A DNA stretch of 64,000 nucleotides from assembly GCF_013364275.1 (NCBI RefSeq), contig NZ_CP054932.1, positions 1,488,001-1,552,000 on the forward strand, written 5' to 3'. Shown piece after piece: positions 60,761 to 64,000 of this stretch (its first letter is position 1; each line of letters opens with the position of its first letter). The translations under genes were made by a program, and so were the position numbers. This stretch comes from Actinomadura sp. NAK00032. GTDB taxonomy: Bacteria; Actinomycetota; Actinomycetes; Streptosporangiales; Streptosporangiaceae. The notes below the pieces were generated by a model. The model saw nothing but the letters and a program-made list of their open reading frames with translations, was not told the DNA's origin and ran no database searches.

Positions 60761-61129
60761 TCAGAAGGCGAAAACGGTACCGGTCCGCGCCTGCATGGCG
60801 CAGTCGTTGCCGTACTCGGCGCGGAATCGCACCGGCTTTCCGTCCCACCGCCCGTCCGCCTGCGCGATGACCGGCGCGTGGACGGCGGTGCACATCCGCC
60901 CGTCCGGCGGATGCTCGAACTTCCCGCCGGACGCCGCCAGCTCGGCGCACGCCCGCGCCGCTGCGGGATGCCCGCCTCCAGGCGGATCGCACCGCAACGT
61001 CACGGTCCGCGTCCCGGACGTGTCGCGCCCGGGATGGGTGAGTGTGAGCCGCACCGACGACCCCGACGGGACGGCGGGCAGAAGGGCGATCACCGCACCC
61101 GCGATGACCCCGGTAAGGAGGTTCGACAC
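60761..61129 (-). CDS. Subtilisin-inhibitor-like (SSI family) secreted protease inhibitor
   Basis: About 122 residues. Four Cys at 47, 61, 80 and 110 match the two disulfides of SSI (the second pair has the same 30-residue spacing), and TVTLRCDPPGGGHPAAARAC, ACAELAASGG and TGTVFAF at the end are family marks. By alignment with SSI the P1 residue is Ala82 (C-T-A-V-H), where Streptomyces proteins often have Met or Lys. The GTG at 61129 has GGAG in front; a longer ATG start at 61186 would add a charged N-terminus. The signal peptide from 61129 has no basic residue, which is unusual. Confidence 0.83.
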   Translation of the reverse strand: MSNLLTGVIAGAVIALLPAVPSGSSVRLTLTHPGRDTSGTRTVTLRCDPPGGGHPAAARACAELAASGGKFEHPPDGRMCTAVHAPVIAQADGRWDGKPVRFRAEYGNDCAMQARTGTVFAF

Positions 61130-61350
61130 GAAAGACTCCGAGTAGTCGAGGGGACTCGAAAACTCAGAGTAGCGAAGCAATGACATTCTGTACGGAAAAC
61201 AAGTGATCCCGCAGCCACGGGGCAGCTGCGGGACCACGCTTTTCGATCATCGCGAACGCGATGTCAAGTTTTGATCACCGGCCACCGGCCGGACCACTCA
61301 CGGACAAAAAGGCACACGTCCGTAATCTCAGCCCGCGACGACCCTCAATT

Positions 61351-61490
61351 GCGATCGCGTGCGAAGCCAGGTTTCAAGCGAAGCGAGAAACCTGATCGCG
61401 AAGCGAGCCGCAAGGCGAGCCGAAGCGATGCCGGCGATCGCGTTCTGCCCGTTGAAGGAAGGGCCGCCAAGGCCCGACCGCCGAGGGCGG
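61351..61490. repeat. Cluster of palindromes and CGAAGCGAG repeats downstream of the sigma factor
   Basis: Two GCGATCGC palindromes (61351-61358, 61434-61441) frame a purine-rich stretch with repeated GCGAAGCGAG/GGCGAGCC motifs. CAGGTTTC pairs with GAAACCTG (61368-61394). Closer to the gene, GGGCC-GCCAA-GGCCC (61461-61475) and CCGCC-GAG-GGCGG (61478-61490) are hairpins that may end sigma-factor transcription. Confidence 0.7.
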
Positions 61491-61498
61491 AACAAATA

Positions 61499-62224
61499 TC
61501 ACGCAGCGAGGATGTGGGCGGCGCGGCGGTGGTCGGCGAGGGACTCGCGGAGCTGCTTGCGGCCGCGGTGCAGGCGGGACATCACCGTGCCGATGGGGGT
61601 GCCCATCATCTCGGCGATCTCCTTGTAGGCGTAACCCTCGACGTCGGCGAGGTAGACGGCGTCGCGGAAGTCCTTCGGGAGGGCGCGCAGCGCGTCGATG
61701 ACCTGCGAGTCGGGGATGCGGTCGAGGGCCTCGGACTCGGCGGACCGGAAGCCGGCGGCGTGCGCCTCGGTCTGCGCGAGCTGCCACTCCTCCAGCTCCT
61801 CGGAGCCGGCGCGCTGGGGCTCGCGCTGCTTCTTGCGGTAGGTGTTGATGAAGTTGTTGGTGAGGATCCGGTGCAGCCAGGCCTTGAGGTTCGTGCCCTC
61901 CTGGAACTGGTGGAAGTTCACGTAGGCCTTGGCGAGGGTCTCCTGGACGAGGTCCTCGGCGTCGGCGGAGTTGCGGGTCATCCGGACGGCGCTGGCGTAG
62001 AGCGGGTCGGCCAGCGGGAGGACGTCCCGCTCGTAGCGCTGGGTGCTCTCGATGGTCGTGGTGCTCCTCTTCGCACGGTCGGTGCTCGTCGTGCTCGCGG
62101 TGCTCTTGATGCCGGTGTTGCCCTTGATGCTCGTGTTGCCCTTGATGCTCATCGTGCCGCTCGTGCGGATCGTGCGGCTGGCGTCGCGGCCGTTGTCGCG
62201 GACAGGCGTGGTGACAGCGGTCAT
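61499..62224 (-). CDS. SigR/SigH-like ECF sigma factor
   Basis: A 241-residue sigma-70 family factor. Region 2 ([40 protein letters not shown], then RKKQREPQR) and region 4 ([40 protein letters not shown]) match the thiol-oxidative-stress factor SigR. The N-terminus is longer than usual and holds a hexapeptide repeat ([16 protein letters not shown]). ATG at 62224 has GGGGAGCG in front. RsrA, the redox-sensing anti-sigma factor, normally encoded directly downstream, is missing; the next gene is an SSI-like inhibitor. Confidence 0.88.
   Translation of the reverse strand: MTAVTTPVRDNGRDASRTIRTSGTMSIKGNTSIKGNTGIKSTASTTSTDRAKRSTTTIESTQRYERDVLPLADPLYASAVRMTRNSADAEDLVQETLAKAYVNFHQFQEGTNLKAWLHRILTNNFINTYRKKQREPQRAGSEELEEWQLAQTEAHAAGFRSAESEALDRIPDSQVIDALRALPKDFRDAVYLADVEGYAYKEIAEMMGTPIGTVMSRLHRGRKQLRESLADHRRAAHILAA
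62105..62158 (-). repeat. Three 18-bp tandem repeats in the sigma-factor N-terminus
   Basis: CTTGATGCTCGTGTTGCC-like units at 62105, 62123 and 62141 encode the SIKGNT repeats. They are in frame, so copy number can vary without loss of the gene. Confidence 0.8.
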
Positions 62225-62725
62225 CGTCGCTCCCCGTGGTAGGGCCCGGTGAAAGGGGCCGGTTGCATGGCGCGTGGTCGGGGGCACGCGCGGACCGGGC
62301 GGATGATGCCGCCCCCCGTTGAGTGGTACGTGCCACCGTTCCCGGCGGGTTCGGAGAAGGTCCCCGGTCCCGGGCGGAGGCCGGGCCGAGGGTTTCTGCG
62401 CGGGTCGGCGGTGCCAGGGCGACCCCGGTGGTCCGGGACGTCGCGGGCGGTGCTCGATCAGGCGCTTGACCACCCGCCGGTGGTCTTCCTGCTAGGTAAG
62501 ACGCGTGGAAGGGTCCAAAAGGTTGCCTCGGCTCGGGTGTCGCTCATCACATCCGCATGGCGTGTCGGCAAACCCGCTGTGAACCCTTGCTATAAGGCCC
62601 GCCAACGCCGGACTATTCCCCGGCGTCGCGAGGACGGGGCCGTGAGGACGAGGTGAAGCGGGGGGCGGCCCCCGCCTGGAGCGCCGGGCGTCCAGGACGA
62701 GGGCCGCGCTGGTGGGCGTTCGCGG
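62225..62725 (-). other. Upstream region of the sigma-factor gene, no gene seen
   Basis: No coding sequence is convincing here. On the minus strand GGAAT (62615-62619) followed after 18 nt by CTT (62594-62596) is a one-mismatch version of the SigR/SigH consensus GGAAT-N18-GTT, about 370 bp before the start codon; an autoregulated promoter is possible but weakly supported. Confidence 0.35.
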
Positions 62726-64000
62726 TCAGTCGAGCAGGTGGTCGAGGGCCTTCCTGATCAGGGTCCGGGCGTCGGGGGACTGCTCCACGCCGAAGCCGAG
62801 CAGGACGGTGTCCCGGGTCGCCACCGCGGAGACGGAGTCGATCAGGGCCTGCGTGCGGACGTACTCGGCGCCGTTGCCGGGGCTGCCGGCGGGGGCGCCC
62901 TGGATCGTCCACGGGCCGAGGCCGGTCTCGAAGCCCTCGGCGTCGAGTTGGCCGCCGGACGTGGTCAGCCGGGTGTCGTCGATGAACAGTCCGGTTCCGC
63001 CGGTGGCGGGGTCGCTCACGTAGGAGATGGACACTTCGACCTTCTTGCCCGCGTAGGCGGACAGGTCGAACGCGGCCGGGACCCAGCCGTTGGAGTTGCC
63101 GGTGAAGGCGTTCCATTGACCGGACGTGCCGGTGCTGCCGCAGGGGTTGCCGCCGGTGAGGTAGTGGTTGAGGAACGGGTGCATGTCCAGGTAGTAGCCC
63201 TGTTCACACTGCTCCGGGACGGTGGTGCTCGTCCGGCCGTTCTTGTCGGGCAGCGTGGTCCAGTCCTCGGCTCCGGTGGTGTGCGCCTCGACGATGATGT
63301 TGTCGAAGCCCGTCTCGGTGCCGTAGGAGAGCTGGGCCTGGAGGGTCGGGGCCTGGGCCGCGGTGATCGACGTGAGGTCGACCGTGCGGGTCAGGCGGCG
63401 GTAGGCGCCGTCCTGGTGCGGGCCCGCGACGTACCACTGGCCCTCGACGGGCTCGCTGGGCGCGGCGGCCCCGGTGTAGTCGCCGGCCTTCCAGCTGGTG
63501 AACTGCGGGAAGTCGGCCTTGGGCAGGACGGTAGAGGTGACCTGGAACCCGCCCGCCTCGTTCACCGGGTTGGTCGCGGTGCCGGTGAGCTTGGACGTGA
63601 CCCCATCGAATGGAGCCCCTGCTCCTATGAAGCCCGTGGGCGCGCCCACGGGCTGCCTGTCGTAGGCCCCCATGTAGTACTGGAGGAAGTCGTCCGACAG
63701 CAGTTCGCAGTCGTCGCGGAAGTTGCCGGTGACCACGCACGGCTTCTCAGGGTGGCCCTTGAGGCCGTAGTAGATGCCGCCCCCGTTCAGCCGGCTGACG
63801 GGGCCGTAGTAGCCGGTCGTCTCGCCGGTGTGGAGCAGCTTGCCGCCCTCGTTCAGGTAGGAGCGGACGGAGAGGACGAGGTCCTTCTCGCGGTCGGCCA
63901 CCTGCGAGTCGGGGGCGTCGCCGATGTAGGTCTTCACCGGGTCGTCGGCCGGGTCCTGGGTGAGGCGGTTGTCGCCGAGGTACCAGACGACGGCCTTGAA
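62726..64000 (-). CDS. M14-type secreted zinc carboxypeptidase, C-terminal part
   Basis: 424 residues up to the window edge; the N-terminus with the metal site is outside. The visible part (AVVWYLGDNRLTQDPADDP, YLNEGGKLLHTGETTGYYGP) matches the region after the M14 catalytic domain in large actinomycete secreted peptidases. An immune-inhibitor-A-like jelly-roll follows (YGTETGFDNIIVEAHTTGAE, FIDDTRLTTSGGQ), then a short C-terminal helix. The full protein should be about 1000 residues with a signal peptide. It is upstream of, and on the same strand as, the sigma-factor gene. Confidence 0.8.
   Translation of the reverse strand, partial: FKAVVWYLGDNRLTQDPADDPVKTYIGDAPDSQVADREKDLVLSVRSYLNEGGKLLHTGETTGYYGPVSRLNGGGIYYGLKGHPEKPCVVTGNFRDDCELLSDDFLQYYMGAYDRQPVGAPTGFIGAGAPFDGVTSKLTGTATNPVNEAGGFQVTSTVLPKADFPQFTSWKAGDYTGAAAPSEPVEGQWYVAGPHQDGAYRRLTRTVDLTSITAAQAPTLQAQLSYGTETGFDNIIVEAHTTGAEDWTTLPDKNGRTSTTVPEQCEQGYYLDMHPFLNHYLTGGNPCGSTGTSGQWNAFTGNSNGWVPAAFDLSAYAGKKVEVSISYVSDPATGGTGLFIDDTRLTTSGGQLDAEGFETGLGPWTIQGAPAGSPGNGAEYVRTQALIDSVSAVATRDTVLLGFGVEQSPDARTLIRKALDHLLD

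Noticed and set aside
62581..62600. TATAAG on the plus strand as a promoter -10 box.
   Set aside because: No plus-strand gene follows before the convergent peptidase end, and the -35 region is poor.

Overview
The window looks like chromosome of a high-G+C actinomycete, most likely Thermomonosporaceae (Actinomadura-like). This is inferred from very G+C-rich codon use, GTGA/ATGA-coupled genes, leaderless-looking promoters, and typical families: SigR-type sigma factor, ANTAR and SpoIIE signalling proteins, a large LuxR (LAL) regulator, F420/flavin LLM oxidoreductases, DUF2630, DUF4333, DUF6328 and a subtilisin-inhibitor-like protein. No rRNA, tRNA or CRISPR array was seen. About 59 protein genes or gene remnants are described.

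Left part (1-13.7 kb) is mainly metabolism and regulation: a DUF1152 protein, an LLM oxidoreductase fused to an SCP2 domain, a CoA-transferase/racemase, a 964-residue LAL regulator, a methyltransferase, a long acyl-CoA dehydrogenase divergent from an IclR regulator, and a GntR(YtrA)-ABC module whose permease is broken by an internal deletion and frameshift.

A small accessory island (13.7-16.7 kb) holds a complete IS5-type element (890 bp, 16-bp inverted repeats, TTA target duplication, -1 frameshift signal in the transposase). It landed exactly on the stop codon of a two-gene module that resembles a toxin-antitoxin pair, next to a DUF4236 protein. Then come deoC and two aldehyde dehydrogenase genes (the second lacks its catalytic half), a Lys/Ser/Thr/Ala-rich histone-like protein, DUF2630 and an LLM oxidoreductase. 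The oxidoreductase 3' end runs into a tandem array of structured palindromes (22.27-22.74 kb) whose stems covary between copies. That array is the most unusual non-coding feature of the window.

22.7-32.5 kb carries argS, plsX, two DUF4333 proteins, an alpha/beta hydrolase and a DUF998 membrane protein on the minus strand, then a KamA-type radical SAM enzyme, and an MFS exporter divergent from an ArsR/DUF5937 regulator whose start region lies in a perfect inverted repeat. 33-39.3 kb holds a complete sugar ABC importer operon and a TagGH/Wzm-Wzt-type polysaccharide exporter. 39.4-47.7 kb holds a PAP2-diacylglycerol kinase fusion, a VanW protein, a YceI protein and a tightly coupled six-gene glycan operon: epimerase, two GT4 glycosyltransferases, a GT-B-like protein and two uncharacterised proteins.

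47.9-56.7 kb contains a secreted SH3-like protein, a BNR propeller coupled to a MoaD/ThiS-like protein, a decayed MFS exporter gene, an ABC-F ATPase, a rhomboid protease with an N-terminal zinc finger, and two different prolyl-tRNA synthetase genes facing away from each other across 58 bp. The right end (56.7-64 kb) is a signalling and stress block: DUF6328, SpoIIE phosphatase with PAS and GAF, GAF-ANTAR antiterminator, CBS protein, SSI-like protease inhibitor, SigR-like sigma factor, and the C-terminal part of a secreted M14 carboxypeptidase that runs off the edge.
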